From: Helicobacter bilis
GTDB lineage: Bacteria > Campylobacterota > Campylobacteria > Campylobacterales > Helicobacteraceae
DNA: 64,000 nt
Assembly: GCF_001999985.1 (NCBI RefSeq)
Contig: NZ_CP019645.1
Coordinates: 558,001-622,000, forward strand
Reading direction: 5' to 3'
Shown here: positions 26,417 to 35,789 of the stretch, piece by piece
Numbering within the stretch: position 1 is the first letter of the stretch
Layout: the number at the start of each line of letters is the position of its first letter
Program-made: the position numbers and the translations under genes
Notes under the pieces: model-generated
Databases searched by the model: none
What the model was told of the DNA's origin: nothing
What the model saw: the letters and a program-made list of their open reading frames with translations, nothing else

Positions 26417-29400
26417 ATGGCAAGACCAAAAAAAGATTTATATCAAGGTAGAAGTTTATTTGATTTCATCGAGCAAGACATAAAGCATAATTTTAAAACT
26501 TTAGATCAAGGAGAAGTTAATGAACAAGGAAATAACACTCGAGGAAATGAGGTAACAAGTAACACCGCAGAATATATTCACACTTCCAGTAGAATATTGG
26601 GAAAAGACAAAGTGGCAAACAAACAAAGAAAAAGTGTTGTTTATGATGGAAATGATGGACTCATGCGAGTTAAAAACACTCGAACAAATAGACACACGGA
26701 TGCGTATGGAGGACAATCTTTATTCTCTTATGAACAAGGAGAAATGGGAAGAGAGGGAAAACATGATGAAACAGAGATTGCTGGAAGAGAAGAGAAAGGA
26801 AGAGGGCTATCCGATACCAGCACAAGAGAATTATACCTATCCAGACGACAAGGACATGGAGAGATTAGAGAGACTATTGCCACAACAAGATTACATAGCA
26901 ATACTCACAATGAGGTGCGAGAACACTTGGAGGGCGGATCTCTACGACAATTATGGAATGAAGATACTCATTCGGTGGATGTATTATTGAGGGGAATGAT
27001 GGCAGATTTAGGGATTCACAATCCAGAAATACGCAAAGCCTTATGCGAACAAAGGAATTACGAACTAGAAATACTAGAGAGCAACGAAGCACAGAAGTTG
27101 AAGCAAGAGGGTTATTTGGACTTGGATATAGCACAGATGAGGGAAATGAATTATTACAAGTTTATCCTACCGATCATACAGAAATACGCCAAGAATTATC
27201 CAAAAGCGTGGAGCAAGAGTCCTTACGAATAGATTTTAGAGCGAATGGAGATCCACACATTGGTTCTCCAAAATCAAGATTCAATAAGAATATAGAGGCA
27301 ATTACTCTGTTAAAACAATTAGAGTAAGAAGAACGATATGCTACACTAGAAGAACAAAAAGTACTCAATCTTTTTTCAAGTTGAGGCGGAATTCCACAGG
27401 CATTTGATATAAATAATAAGGATTGGCAGCAAGAATATGGGCTCTTACAATCAATTCTCAGTAAAGAAGAATATGAAAGAGCTAGAAATGCAACACAAGA
27501 TGCGTTTATACACCAGAGATCATTATTGGTGCAATCTATAAGGGATTAGAACAACTAGGATTAAATAATACTCCACATACAAAAGAAATCTTTGGGCTCT
27601 CAATTGGAATTGGTTCATTTTTATCACATGCACATAAATATGGCAATAATTATGCCTTTAGTGGAATAGAATTAGATGATATTACTTACAGAATAGCAAA
27701 GAAACTCTACCCTAATCAAGAAATATTTTTAGGTGGCTTTCAGAATCATGGATTTAATAGAGATTATGATGCTTTTGTTGGTAATCCACCTTATGGTGAA
27801 AAGAAGATCGCAGATGAATTGAATGTTAATTTAAATGGATTATTGGTTTGTGATTATTTTGTTGCTAAGTCTATCCAAAATACAAAGCAAGATGGAATTA
27901 TTGCATCTGTAGTTTCTGATAGATTCCTAGATAAAACGCAAAACCATGTAAGAGAATTAATCGCAAAGGAAGCAAGTTTTTTTGGATGCAATAAGATTGC
28001 CAAACAATACTTTTAAGGGTAGAGCAAATACAGGTGTAACAACTGATATAGTGCTCTTTAAAAAAGGTTTTGATGCAACAAGCAACAAAGATTGGATTGA
28101 GAGTAAAAGCTATATTCAAAGAGAAGGTAAAGAGTATAACATTAACGAATGTTTGTTAAACCCACAACATATTGCAGGAGATTTAGAACTTGTTACAACT
28201 GAACATAAGGATTACAAGATTATATGTACTCCAAATAAAGATAAAGTCTTAACATTACAACTTGATGCTTTCATAAAATCTTTGCCTAAAGATGTCTATC
28301 GATATAGAGAAACTACTTATAAGCAAGACATGAAAATAATCCCAAAAGATTCTTTACAATACCAACACATAAAAGATTATTTGGCAACTATAGAAAGTGG
28401 TAATTATTTTGTTTTGGAGGATGAAATTTATCAAAAAACCAAATTAGAAACACAAGATAATATTCAAGTAGTTATTTCGCTTATTCCTAATCAAAAAGAT
28501 AAAACACGCATTGTAAAGATGATTGCCATCAGGGATACTTTAAATTCTTTAATAACTTTAGAAAAGAATAGCCAAGAGAATCAAGTTTTAGATCCGTTAA
28601 GACAAAAACTAAATAGACTTTATGATGATTTTGTAAAAACAGAAGGCTATCTTAATAGAGATGTGAATAAGAAAGCCTTTAGGTATGATAGGCATAGCAA
28701 TAAGATTTTAGCTTTGGAAAAGAATTATAATAAAGGCATTTCAAAAAGTGTGGCTATAAAACATGGTGTAGCACCTATGAATCCTAGTGCAGAAAAATCT
28801 GATATTTTTTATAAAAGAACAATAGCCCTATACACAAAGGTTGTTGCTCATGCTCCTAAGGAAGCATTAATTGCAAGTTTAAATGAATTTGGTAATATAG
28901 ATTTGGACTATATGCAAGAGCTTTTGCAAAAGAGTGTAAATGATATAAATAATTCTTCAAATAAAATTACCCAATACTCAAAAGATTCTATAAAAAATTC
29001 ATTACTCCATGAGAAACTTATTTTTATTAATCATAATAATCCATCTGAGTATATACTTGCCAATCATTATTTGTCAGGTAATGTTAAGAAAAAATATAAA
29101 GAAGTAAAGGCAATTTTAGAGGATATGCAAAGTTCCATGTCAAATGATTTAAGAATGCACTTGGAATCTAATTTAGAAAGTTTAGAACAAATATTGCCTA
29201 AGGATTTAAAAGCAACACAGATTAACGCTGAATTTGGTGCAGCGTGGATTCCTATGTCCTATCTATTATGATTTTTTTACACAGATTCTAGAATCCCCAA
29301 GAGAAACAATTGTGTTACACTATAATGACAAAACAGGTGAATGGACTTTTAAAATTAATGATGTAATTTCCAATAAAGCACGAACAAATTATGCAACTAA

Positions 29401-29660
29401 TCGTGTATAAGTGTTGCAAAGCTTATAGAACATGCTTTGCAGCGAAAGCCTATTAAAATCTATGATACATACATGAAAAATGATAAAGAGGTAAGAGAAT
29501 TAATGCAAAAGAAGGCACTCTTGCAAACACAAAAGTTGAACAATTGAAGTTTAATTTTAAAGAATGGATATACAAAGATTATGAACGCAGAAATGCAATA
29601 GAAAAGATTTATAACGAAACTTTTAATACTGATGTTACACCATATTATGATGATTCTCAT
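26417..29660 (+). pseudogene. Decayed N6-adenine methylase/helicase of an integrative element
   Basis: The remains of one very large protein, starting MARPKKDLYQGRSLFDFIEQDI. Methylase motifs are still visible: a motif I region (GLSIGIGSFLSHAH) and NPPY at about 27784-27795. Lesions: frame change near 27000-27100; TAA 27325-27327 where Gln is expected; TGA 27382-27384 where Trp is expected; a one-base loss near 27505; one extra T in the T7 run 27977-27983; TGA 29269-29271 with a frame change; TAA 29408-29410; and another shift near 29495. The helicase part should follow YYDDSHL but is replaced at about 29660 by a lipase-effector fragment. Similar methylase/helicase genes occur in Helicobacter plasticity-zone elements. 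Confidence 0.8.
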
Positions 29661-29765
29661 CTACAAAAGAATAATAAGCAGCAAGAAGGCTTTCACGCTT
29701 GCTTATTCCAAGATAGAGAATCTAAAAAAGTTAATTGGGAAAGTAGAATGAAAAAATATTTTTGA
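29661..29765 (+). pseudogene. Lipase-effector fragment joined to the methylase remnant
   Basis: From about 29661 the methylase frame continues in frame into NNKQQEGFHACLFQDRESK, which corresponds to residues ~100-120 of the intact lipase at 36304. It diverges right after the AGAATCTAAA motif and stops shortly after. This is the last bit of a stub whose front has been replaced by the element. Confidence 0.75.
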
Positions 29766-30060
29766 TTCTTATGGGCTTAGGGATTTTTTATTACACGCCA
29801 CTTTCTTTTTATTTAGAACCGAGTTATTGGAAATTTAGGAAAATGTGTAAAATGAAATATGAATTTTATGAGAAAGGCATAGGCAATGAGAATAATATAG
29901 ACAACTATAAAAAGCAAAATGGTTATAATAATGTTGCCACTTGGCATTCTGGTAGTATTATCCCACTGTTCACGCTCTTTTGTATGGACTTAAATGGAAT
30001 GAATTTTATATAAATTGCACTGATTTTTACAACAAATGGGACAAGGATTGGTATAGCAAG
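29748..30060 (+). pseudogene. Broken immunity-type gene of the lipase array
   Basis: It starts as MKK at ATG 29748 but has lost about ten bases compared with 35790, so the frame is wrong until ILMGLGIFYYTP, where the family sequence appears (FYLEPSYWKFRKMCKM). A second frame change near 29960 separates it from the end NEFYINCTDFYNKWDK, which matches 35027-35356. It is a dead member of the array. Confidence 0.7.
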
Positions 30061-30079
30061 GTGCAAAAAGGAGAAATTT

Positions 30080-30217
30080 ATGGAAAATAAGCTATTAATA
30101 AATAAAATGAAAAATGCTGCCGAACTCGCTCAAGCTGCCTATGGATATTATGACTTAATAACAAATGATACTAATCAATCATTTATTGTATTAAAAGTAA
30201 AGAATCTAAGGAAATAA
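30080..30217 (+). pseudogene. Lipase-effector 5' stub (45 codons)
   Basis: ATG 30080 follows a GGAG site. The first 30 residues (MENKLLINKMKNAAELAQAAYGYYDL) match the front of the intact lipase. The frame then goes through a region that reads KSKESKEII one base over, beside AGAATCTAAG, and stops 5 bases before the next immunity-type gene. It is the shortest stub, with an internal deletion. Confidence 0.65.
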
Positions 30218-30221
30218 TCCA

Positions 30222-30842
30222 ATGATACACATATTGCTTCTTACCACATTTTCTACCATTCTCTCTTATCTGATACTTAAAAGTATATATACAATCATAT
30301 TCAAATCAAAGAAAAAGGTTTCAAAGTTTTTAGTCTTTATTGGAGCAGTGGGCTTAATTGTATTTTATTATACACCTTATTCTTTTTATTTAGAGCCTAG
30401 TTATTGGCAATTTAGAAATATGTGTAAGATTAATGAACTTCCAAATAACGAGGAAAAATACAACAAGATTCTAAGCTACTTTGATACGGATTTGGATAGG
30501 TTGGATTGGGAGGAATTGAATAATAATAACGATAATAAAAGGAAGTGGAAAATTACCAAAGAACACGGGTATTACAGACAAGGAATTTATGAATATGCAA
30601 CTTTAACAAAAGAAAAGGAAATAAATTCTCGTTTAGGAATGGTAGCGAGTTTTTTAAGCAATGAAGCGGAAATAAATCGTTATAATATTAATCAAATGGC
30701 AATTAATATTTCTTGGCGCACTAGACGCTATTTTTTTGAAATAACAAATTTGTTAAGTTACGGTGATATGTGGATAGAAAAAACATTGGCTTGTGTTGAT
30801 GTGGCAAAAGAAAATATGACACCCAAAGGATTTAAACAATGA
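30222..30842 (+). CDS. Membrane-anchored immunity-type protein (lipase array)
   Basis: 206 aa with two N-terminal hydrophobic helices (LLLTTFSTILSYLILKSIYTIIF and FLVFIGAVGLIVFYYTPYSFYL). The family signature follows: EPSYWQFRNMCKINELPNNEEKYNKIL, then DTDLDRLDWEEL, and a beta-rich end with SWRTRRYF and TLACVD. The soluble part would face the periplasm, where a secreted lipase would arrive. Its stop overlaps the ATG of the following stub. Function is inferred from repeated pairing with lipase-effector sequences. Confidence 0.6.
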   Translation: MIHILLLTTFSTILSYLILKSIYTIIFKSKKKVSKFLVFIGAVGLIVFYYTPYSFYLEPSYWQFRNMCKINELPNNEEKYNKILSYFDTDLDRLDWEELNNNNDNKRKWKITKEHGYYRQGIYEYATLTKEKEINSRLGMVASFLSNEAEINRYNINQMAINISWRTRRYFFEITNLLSYGDMWIEKTLACVDVAKENMTPKGFKQ

Positions 30843-31246
30843 CAAATAAGCAAATGATTAGCAAACTCAAAGATAACGCTGAATTAGCTCAGGCAGCGTA
30901 TGGATATTATGATTTAATAGGCAAAAGGTTTGATAAACAGATTTTAAAAGACATAAACAGAGAATCGACTCCCATCATCGCTCAAACTGATATTTTAGAT
31001 ATTACCTATAACAAATATATTGCAGTAAAATTAAATCCACACAAACAAACTGATGAAATAAAAGTAGGCAAATTCAAAGGCGACTTCTCCCCACTCCAAT
31101 CTAAAAGATTTTTTGAAAAGTATGATTTATTAAAACACTGCCCTAACACAGAATCAGGCTTTTCTGCTACTTTATTTGGAGAAAAAAGAAAACAAAAGGA
31201 TACAGAATCTAAAGAAATAAAATATACAAATAAAATGGCTATATAA
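30839..31246 (+). CDS. Lipase-effector 5' stub
   Basis: 135 codons that align with the first ~120 residues of the lipase at 36304: helix KLKDNAELAQAAYGYYDLIGKR, LDITYNKYIAVK, GDFSPLQSKRFFEKYDLL, NTESGFSATLFGEKRKQ. It leaves the family text directly after DTESK (AGAATCTAAA) and ends KYTNKMAI. The GHSLGG nucleophile motif is absent. The frame is open and coupled to the gene before it, so the stub is probably translated. Confidence 0.7.
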   Translation: MTNKQMISKLKDNAELAQAAYGYYDLIGKRFDKQILKDINRESTPIIAQTDILDITYNKYIAVKLNPHKQTDEIKVGKFKGDFSPLQSKRFFEKYDLLKHCPNTESGFSATLFGEKRKQKDTESKEIKYTNKMAI

Positions 31247-31421
31247 ACTACATTCTAGCTATAATAAGCACAGAATCTAAAAAGGTAGTCTAATGATTTA
31301 TATCTTTCTTTTAATGTCAATTTCTACTATTCTTTCCTATCTTATATTAAAATTTATTTATAGAATCATTTTTAAATCTAAAAAGAAAATCTCTAAGTTT
31401 TTAGTTTTTCTTGGAAGTATT
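31181..31421 (+). repeat. 241-bp direct repeat, copy 1
   Basis: Nearly identical to 33046-33286 (a few mismatches). It spans the end of a lipase stub, the spacer and the first ~43 codons of the next immunity-type gene, so the whole stub/immunity joint was duplicated. Confidence 0.85.
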
Positions 31422-31844
31422 GGGTTGATTATATTTTACCATACGCCCTATTCTTACTATTTAGAGCCTAGCTTTTATAAGTTTAAAGAAATATGCCAAC
31501 TAAACCCAGAGATTTACCAAGCTAATGGTGGTAAGCTTGATGAGGAATATTATAATAAAGTGTTAAAGTATTTTGATACGGATTTGGAGAGTTTAGATTG
31601 GGAGTATATTCAGGAGAATTTAAAAGTTAATGATAGAGGAACATATTGGTATGAATTCGAGAAGTATCATAATAGAATATATCAGGATTTTACATTACTT
31701 TTTAAAGATAATCAAGCAAGAAGAGATAATATTAAAAATATAATGTTTTATATTAATTGGGATAAAATAAGACCACTCCCAGCAGGTAATGAGGGAACTG
31801 GATTTTTTTTTAGGAAGTGTCCCAATAAGTTGCATATATTTTAA
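31293..31844 (+). CDS. Membrane-anchored immunity-type protein with an altered C-terminus
   Basis: 183 aa; the front is nearly the same as 33158 (IFLLMSISTILSYLILKFIYRIIFKS, FLVFLGSIGLIIFYHTPYSYYLEP). The soluble part is diverged (FYKFKEICQLNPEIYQANGGKLDEEYYNKVL). Near the end a run of nine T (about 31803-31811) leads into RKCPNKLHIF. With eight T the frame would read LGSVPISCIYFKKG, resembling the ISCTS/LSCVD ending of its sisters. The run may therefore vary in length, or have mutated once. Confidence 0.6.
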   Translation: MIYIFLLMSISTILSYLILKFIYRIIFKSKKKISKFLVFLGSIGLIIFYHTPYSYYLEPSFYKFKEICQLNPEIYQANGGKLDEEYYNKVLKYFDTDLESLDWEYIQENLKVNDRGTYWYEFEKYHNRIYQDFTLLFKDNQARRDNIKNIMFYINWDKIRPLPAGNEGTGFFFRKCPNKLHIF

Positions 31845-31858
31845 AAAAGGGCTAAATA

Positions 31859-32329
31859 ATGAAAAACAAAGAAATGATTAATAGACTAAAAGATAACGCA
31901 GAGTTAGCAATGGCAGCTTATGGCTATTTCCACTTAGCAGATTCTAAGTATGATTTTAATAAAGATAGCACAGATAAAGAGAGATTAGAATATTTTAGAG
32001 AAAAAATCGCAAAAAATCAAACTGCTATTCCCACTCCCGCAGACATTCTTAATATAGAACACAAATATTTTAAAGACAATAATGGCAAACCGAAAGACTC
32101 TTGGTATCATAAACATTTCTTAGGTGGCGACTTCTCCCCACTCCAAGCTAAAAGGTTTTTTGAAAAGTATGATTTATTAGAACATTGCTCCAATACTGAA
32201 TCAGGCTTTTCTGCTACTTTGTTTGGTGAAAAAAGAAAGCAAACCAACACAGAATCTAAAGCAACACAATACACTAATGACTATGGTTATACAAACTATA
32301 TCCTAGCCTTTAGAGGCACAGAATTATAA
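31859..32329 (+). CDS. Lipase-effector 5' stub, longest of the array
   Basis: 156 codons. It carries the shared front (NRLKDNAELAMAAYGYFHLADS, GGDFSPLQAKRFFEKYDLLEH, SGFSATLFGEKRKQ) and goes past the TESK point into YTNYILAFRGTE. That is the strand just before the catalytic region of the intact enzymes (LAIRGS, LAFRGTED). It then stops at TAA on the edge of the next gene. It still lacks the GHSLGG serine. Confidence 0.65.
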   Translation: MKNKEMINRLKDNAELAMAAYGYFHLADSKYDFNKDSTDKERLEYFREKIAKNQTAIPTPADILNIEHKYFKDNNGKPKDSWYHKHFLGGDFSPLQAKRFFEKYDLLEHCSNTESGFSATLFGEKRKQTNTESKATQYTNDYGYTNYILAFRGTEL

Positions 32330-32343
32330 TGATAAGGGGTTAT

Positions 32344-32616
32344 ATGAGAACTTCTAATAAAATAGCATTACTATATTTTATAGTATGTATAATTGTGGCT
32401 GGATTTTTTGCAATACTCGGTTATGGGCTCAATGGAACTGGGTCAGATATGCCTAAAGCTATTGTGCATTTTTGTCTTTATATGATTTGGTTATTAATGC
32501 CATATGTTACCATATCTTTAATTATAGAAATAATAAAAAGCTTTAGGGTATGGAAATTGATAAATTTAGTTTTAATGTTATTTTTTACGCTTATATATTA
32601 TCTCAAATTTTTTTGA
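32344..32616 (+). CDS. Small polytopic membrane protein, putative immunity
   Basis: ATG 32344 is chosen for AAGGGG 6 bases upstream. The 90-aa product has three membrane helices (LLYFIVCIIVAGFFAILGYGL, FCLYMIWLLMPYVTISLIIEI, LINLVLMLFFTLIYYL). It differs completely from the EPS-x-W-x-F family in the same slot, so this cassette holds a different type of protective protein or an unrelated insertion. Confidence 0.5.
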   Translation: MRTSNKIALLYFIVCIIVAGFFAILGYGLNGTGSDMPKAIVHFCLYMIWLLMPYVTISLIIEIIKSFRVWKLINLVLMLFFTLIYYLKFF

Positions 32617-32631
32617 GCTTTGGAAAAATAG

Positions 32632-33111
32632 ATGACAAATAGAGAAATAATTAAAAAACTTAGGGATAATGCGGAACTAGCTTGGGCTTCCTATTTTTAT
32701 TTTGATTTACTAAAAGATTCTAATGGTATCCCTAGAAAGATTTATGAATTAGATTCTAAAGGTAATAAAATTGAGGATACAAGCTATCCAAGAGGATATA
32801 AAGAAGTAGCAATTAGCTTGGAACACATAGTAAGCAAAGAATATAGAGGGCAAGAAGCATTGATAAATTTAAAGCAAGATGATACTTGGAAATCAAATTT
32901 GCTAAATACACTAGATGAAAAAACCAACTTCGATCAACTTAATGGAGAATTTAACCCACTTCAAGTACAAAACTTTGCAAAACGCTATAAAATTTGTTTT
33001 CATCAGCCAAATACAAAATCGGGCTTCTCTGCTACATTGTTTAGTGAAAAAAGAAAACAAAAGGATACAGAATCTAAAGAAATAAAATATACAAATAAAA
33101 TGGCTATATAA
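32632..33111 (+). CDS. Lipase-effector 5' stub, divergent allele
   Basis: 159 codons. The front helix is kept (KLRDNAELAWASYFYFDLLKDS) but the middle is different and longer (ISLEHIVSKEYRGQEALINLKQDD). The shared part returns at LNGEFNPLQVQNFAKRYKI and SGFSATLFSEKRKQ. It ends with the same TESK-EIKYTNKMAI as 30839-31246, within the 241-bp repeat. It lacks the catalytic motif. Confidence 0.65.
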   Translation: MTNREIIKKLRDNAELAWASYFYFDLLKDSNGIPRKIYELDSKGNKIEDTSYPRGYKEVAISLEHIVSKEYRGQEALINLKQDDTWKSNLLNTLDEKTNFDQLNGEFNPLQVQNFAKRYKICFHQPNTKSGFSATLFSEKRKQKDTESKEIKYTNKMAI

Positions 33112-33286
33112 ACTACATTCTAGCTATAATAAGCACAGAATCTAAAAAGGTAGCCCAATGATTTATATCTTTCTTTTAATGTCAATTTCTACTATTCTTT
33201 CCTATCTTATATTAAAATTTATTTATAGAATCATTTTTAAATCTCAAAAGAAAATCTCTAAGTTTTTAGTTTTTCTTGGAAGTATT
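33046..33286 (+). repeat. 241-bp direct repeat, copy 2
   Basis: Second copy of 31181-31421. On both sides the flanking sequences diverge, so the shared stretch is a stub/immunity joint placed between otherwise different alleles. Confidence 0.85.
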
Positions 33287-33766
33287 ATTTTAATTATTTT
33301 TTACTATACACCTTATTCATTTTATTTAGAGCCTAGTTTCTGGCAATTTAGGAAAATGTGTAAGTTAAATGAACTGCCTAATGATGAATATAAATACAAT
33401 AAGATTCTAGGGTATTTTGATTTGAGTTTAGATACATTAGATTGGGAGGAGTTGAATAAAGAAGCACAAATAGCCCATAGCTCACCTATTGTAATTGATT
33501 ATCGAAGAAAAGTAATCAATTACTCTTCTTCTGCTCCAAAAAATAAGGGTAGATTAGGTTATAATTATGTTTTTTTATACCCACATTCCAAAAAGAAATT
33601 TTCTCAACAAAATTTATCCATAATAGGCATTTTAGCTACTTGGCAAACAAGACGCTATTTTTTAGGCGGTAATGAAGGGAGTGGGTTTTATTGGAGTGAG
33701 GAAACATTAACATGTGTTGATGTAAATGCAGAAATGCAATACTTAAGGAACAATAATGAGCAATAA
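33158..33766 (+). CDS. Membrane-anchored immunity-type protein (lipase array)
   Basis: 202 aa with two membrane helices, then EPSFWQFRKMCKLNELPNDEYKYNKIL and DLSLDTLDWEEL. The middle (IAHSSPIVIDYRRKVINYSSS) is unlike the sisters, and it ends with the family strands TWQTRRYFLGG and EETLTCVDVN. Its stop overlaps the ATG of the next stub (AATAATGAGC). Confidence 0.6.
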   Translation: MIYIFLLMSISTILSYLILKFIYRIIFKSQKKISKFLVFLGSIILIIFYYTPYSFYLEPSFWQFRKMCKLNELPNDEYKYNKILGYFDLSLDTLDWEELNKEAQIAHSSPIVIDYRRKVINYSSSAPKNKGRLGYNYVFLYPHSKKKFSQQNLSIIGILATWQTRRYFLGGNEGSGFYWSEETLTCVDVNAEMQYLRNNNEQ

Positions 33767-34121
33767 GCAACAAATACAAACATTAAGAGATAATGCTGAA
33801 TTAGCTCAAGCTGCCTATGGATATTTTCATCTAATAGGGAAGAAAATTGAGAATGATAGAGAAAAATATGGTGATAAAGCTGACAAACCCATAACCCTCC
33901 ATGATATCTTAGACTTAACTTACAAAGACTATAAAGTCAAAGATACTGGCTTAATATTTGACGATAAACTCAAAGGCGATTTTGCCCCCACACAAGCAAA
34001 AAGATTTTTTGAACGCTATGATTTACTTATCCATCAGCCTAATACAGAATCTGGCTTTTCTGCTACTTTATTTGGAGAAAAAAGAAAACAAAAGAATACA
34101 GAATCTAAAGGAGTTATATAA
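33756..34121 (+). CDS. Lipase-effector 5' stub
   Basis: 121 codons with the shared front (LRDNAELAQAAYGYFHLIGKK), HDILDLTYKDYKV, GDFAPTQAKRFFERYDLL and SGFSATLFGEKRKQ. After TESK (AGAATCTAAA) it reads GVI and stops, the TAA overlapping the ATG of the lipoprotein gene (TATAATG). It lacks the catalytic serine motif. Confidence 0.7.
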   Translation: MSNKQQIQTLRDNAELAQAAYGYFHLIGKKIENDREKYGDKADKPITLHDILDLTYKDYKVKDTGLIFDDKLKGDFAPTQAKRFFERYDLLIHQPNTESGFSATLFGEKRKQKNTESKGVI

Positions 34122-34654
34122 TGAAAAAATTTCTAAACTTTATAATACTATCTAGTGTTGCTTTGTTGTTTAATGGTTGTATTAGTGGTTGGGGGTGGCT
34201 TGTGCCATATAACTTGCAACCAAGTTATCATAAGTTTAAAAAAATGTGTAAGCTTAATGAATTGCCTAATAATGAGGAGAAGTACAATAAGATACTAAGG
34301 TATTTTGATACAAGTTTAGATACACTAGATTGGGAGGAGTTGAATAAGAAAACTTGGAAAATTTCAGAAGATAGTGGGGATTATAAAAAAGGAGTATTTG
34401 AATATGCAACTTTATCAAGAGAGAAAGAAATAAATTTTCGTTTGGGAATAATAGCAGCCTTTTATAGTAATCAATCCCCAATCACTAGACACAACACTAA
34501 TGTAATGGCAATTGATGGCACTTGGCATACAAGACGCTATCATTTGGAGCAAGAATCTATGACCAGTTATCACTTTTATTGGGATGAAGAAACCTTATCA
34601 TGTGTTGATGTAAATGCAGACAATATGACACCAAAAGGAGCAAATAATGAATAA
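34121..34654 (+). CDS. Lipoprotein immunity-type protein (lipase array)
   Basis: 177 aa with a lipoprotein signal (NFIILSSVALLFNGC, acyl Cys at residue 20) in place of the two membrane helices of its sisters. The rest is the same family: PSYHKFKKMCKLNELPNNEEKYNKIL, DTSLDTLDWEEL, EYATLSREKEINFRLG, TWHTRRYHLE, EETLSCVDVNADNMTPKG. The changed anchor with a kept soluble part shows that the soluble domain is what matters. It overlaps the next stub by 8 bases. Confidence 0.65.
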   Translation: MKKFLNFIILSSVALLFNGCISGWGWLVPYNLQPSYHKFKKMCKLNELPNNEEKYNKILRYFDTSLDTLDWEELNKKTWKISEDSGDYKKGVFEYATLSREKEINFRLGIIAAFYSNQSPITRHNTNVMAIDGTWHTRRYHLEQESMTSYHFYWDEETLSCVDVNADNMTPKGANNE

Positions 34655-35027
34655 TAAACAACAAATACAAAAACTAAGAGATAATGCAGAGTTAGCACAA
34701 GCTAGTTATGGATATTTTCATTTAATAGGCAAGAAAATCAAAAATGAGAAAAAATATGGTGATAAAAAAAATAAACCCATCACCCAAACCGACATCCTAG
34801 ACTTAACTTACAATAAATACATCGCAGTAAAATCAAATCCATATAAACTAGATGATGAAATAAAAGTAGGCAAACTCAAAGGCGACATGACTCCCACCCA
34901 AGCCAAAAGATTCTTTTCTCGCTATGATTTGCTCGTTCATCAGCCAAATACTGAAAGTGGCTTTTCTGCTACTTTATTTGGTGAAAAAAGAAAACAAAGG
35001 AATACAGAATCTAAAGGAGTTATATAA
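34647..35027 (+). CDS. Lipase-effector 5' stub
   Basis: 126 codons, close to the stub at 33756 but with the middle part of 30839 (LDLTYNKYIAVKSNPYK, DDEIKVGKLKGDM). That mosaic indicates exchange between cassettes. It ends again at TESK-GVI with TAA overlapping the ATG of the following lipoprotein gene. Confidence 0.7.
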   Translation: MNNKQQIQKLRDNAELAQASYGYFHLIGKKIKNEKKYGDKKNKPITQTDILDLTYNKYIAVKSNPYKLDDEIKVGKLKGDMTPTQAKRFFSRYDLLVHQPNTESGFSATLFGEKRKQRNTESKGVI

Positions 35028-35356
35028 TGAAAAAATTTCTAAACTTTATAATATTATCTAGTGTTGCTTTATTTTTTAATGGCTGTGGTTGGGGGTGGCT
35101 TGTGCCTTATTCTTTTCAGCCCAGTTATCATAAGTTTAAGAAAATGTGCAGAATGCAATATGATTTTTATGAGAAAGGTATAGGCAATGAAGAAAGTATA
35201 AATAACTATAAAAATAAAAATGGTTTCAATAATATTAACACTTGGTACTCTGGCAGATATTACCTAAGTGCCTCTGATTTTTCTCGTGGAAAGCTTAAGT
35301 GGGACGAGTTTTATATAAATTGCACTGATTTTTATAACAAATGGGATAAGAATTAA
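35027..35356 (+). CDS. Short lipoprotein immunity-type protein (lipase array)
   Basis: 109 aa. The signal is nearly the same as at 34121 (NFIILSSVALFFNGC), followed by PSYHKFKKMCRMQYDFYEKGIGNEESINNYK and a different C-terminal part (TWYSGRYYLSASDF, EFYINCTDFYNKWDK). The broken gene at 29748 belongs to the same short subtype. Confidence 0.6.
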   Translation: MKKFLNFIILSSVALFFNGCGWGWLVPYSFQPSYHKFKKMCRMQYDFYEKGIGNEESINNYKNKNGFNNINTWYSGRYYLSASDFSRGKLKWDEFYINCTDFYNKWDKN

Positions 35357-35385
35357 TATAATAAAAATACAAAGAGGAGAAATCT

Positions 35386-35778
35386 ATGAAAAATAAGCTA
35401 TTAATCAATAAAATCAAAAATGCTGCAGAATTAGCAATGGCTGCTTATGGATATTATGATTTAATGACAAATAGCGATAATCAGTTATTTATAGAAATAC
35501 AAAACAAGAAAAATGAAGATTTCATCAAAAAAGATATTACTCTTATTGATATTATGGATAACACATTTGCAGATTATAAGGTATATAAACCACAACTATC
35601 GCCAAAATTTAAACCTGATAAAGTAGGCATACTCAAAGGTGATATGTCTCCCACTCAAGCAAAAAGATTCTTTGATAAATATGATTTACTAGATTTCTAT
35701 CCTAAGTTTGATAACAAAAACAATAAACAGCAAAAGGGTTTTCACGCTTGTTTCAAAATAAAAAAGTTTAATAGTTAA
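35386..35778 (+). CDS. Lipase-effector 5' stub
   Basis: 130 codons with the front KIKNAAELAMAAYGYYDLMTNS, then IDIMDNTFADYKVYKPQL, GDMSPTQAKRFFDKYDLLDFYPKFD and KQQKGFHACF. It belongs to the HACF subtype of the intact lipase at 36304, whereas most other stubs are SATLF. It leaves the family text at FKIKKFNS and stops 11 bases before the next gene. Confidence 0.65.
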   Translation: MKNKLLINKIKNAAELAMAAYGYYDLMTNSDNQLFIEIQNKKNEDFIKKDITLIDIMDNTFADYKVYKPQLSPKFKPDKVGILKGDMSPTQAKRFFDKYDLLDFYPKFDNKNNKQQKGFHACFKIKKFNS

Positions 35779-35789
35779 GGGAAGTTAAA

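Noticed and set aside
26634-26990. Alternative frame inside the front of the methylase remnant
   Set aside because: Met- and Glu-rich text without motif; the frame from 26417 has the expected opening and later frames carry the methylase motifs.
25263-29411. TGA read as an amino acid (recoding) to explain parA and methylase stops
   Set aside because: TAA stops and frameshifts occur in the same genes, and many intact genes in the window end with TGA.
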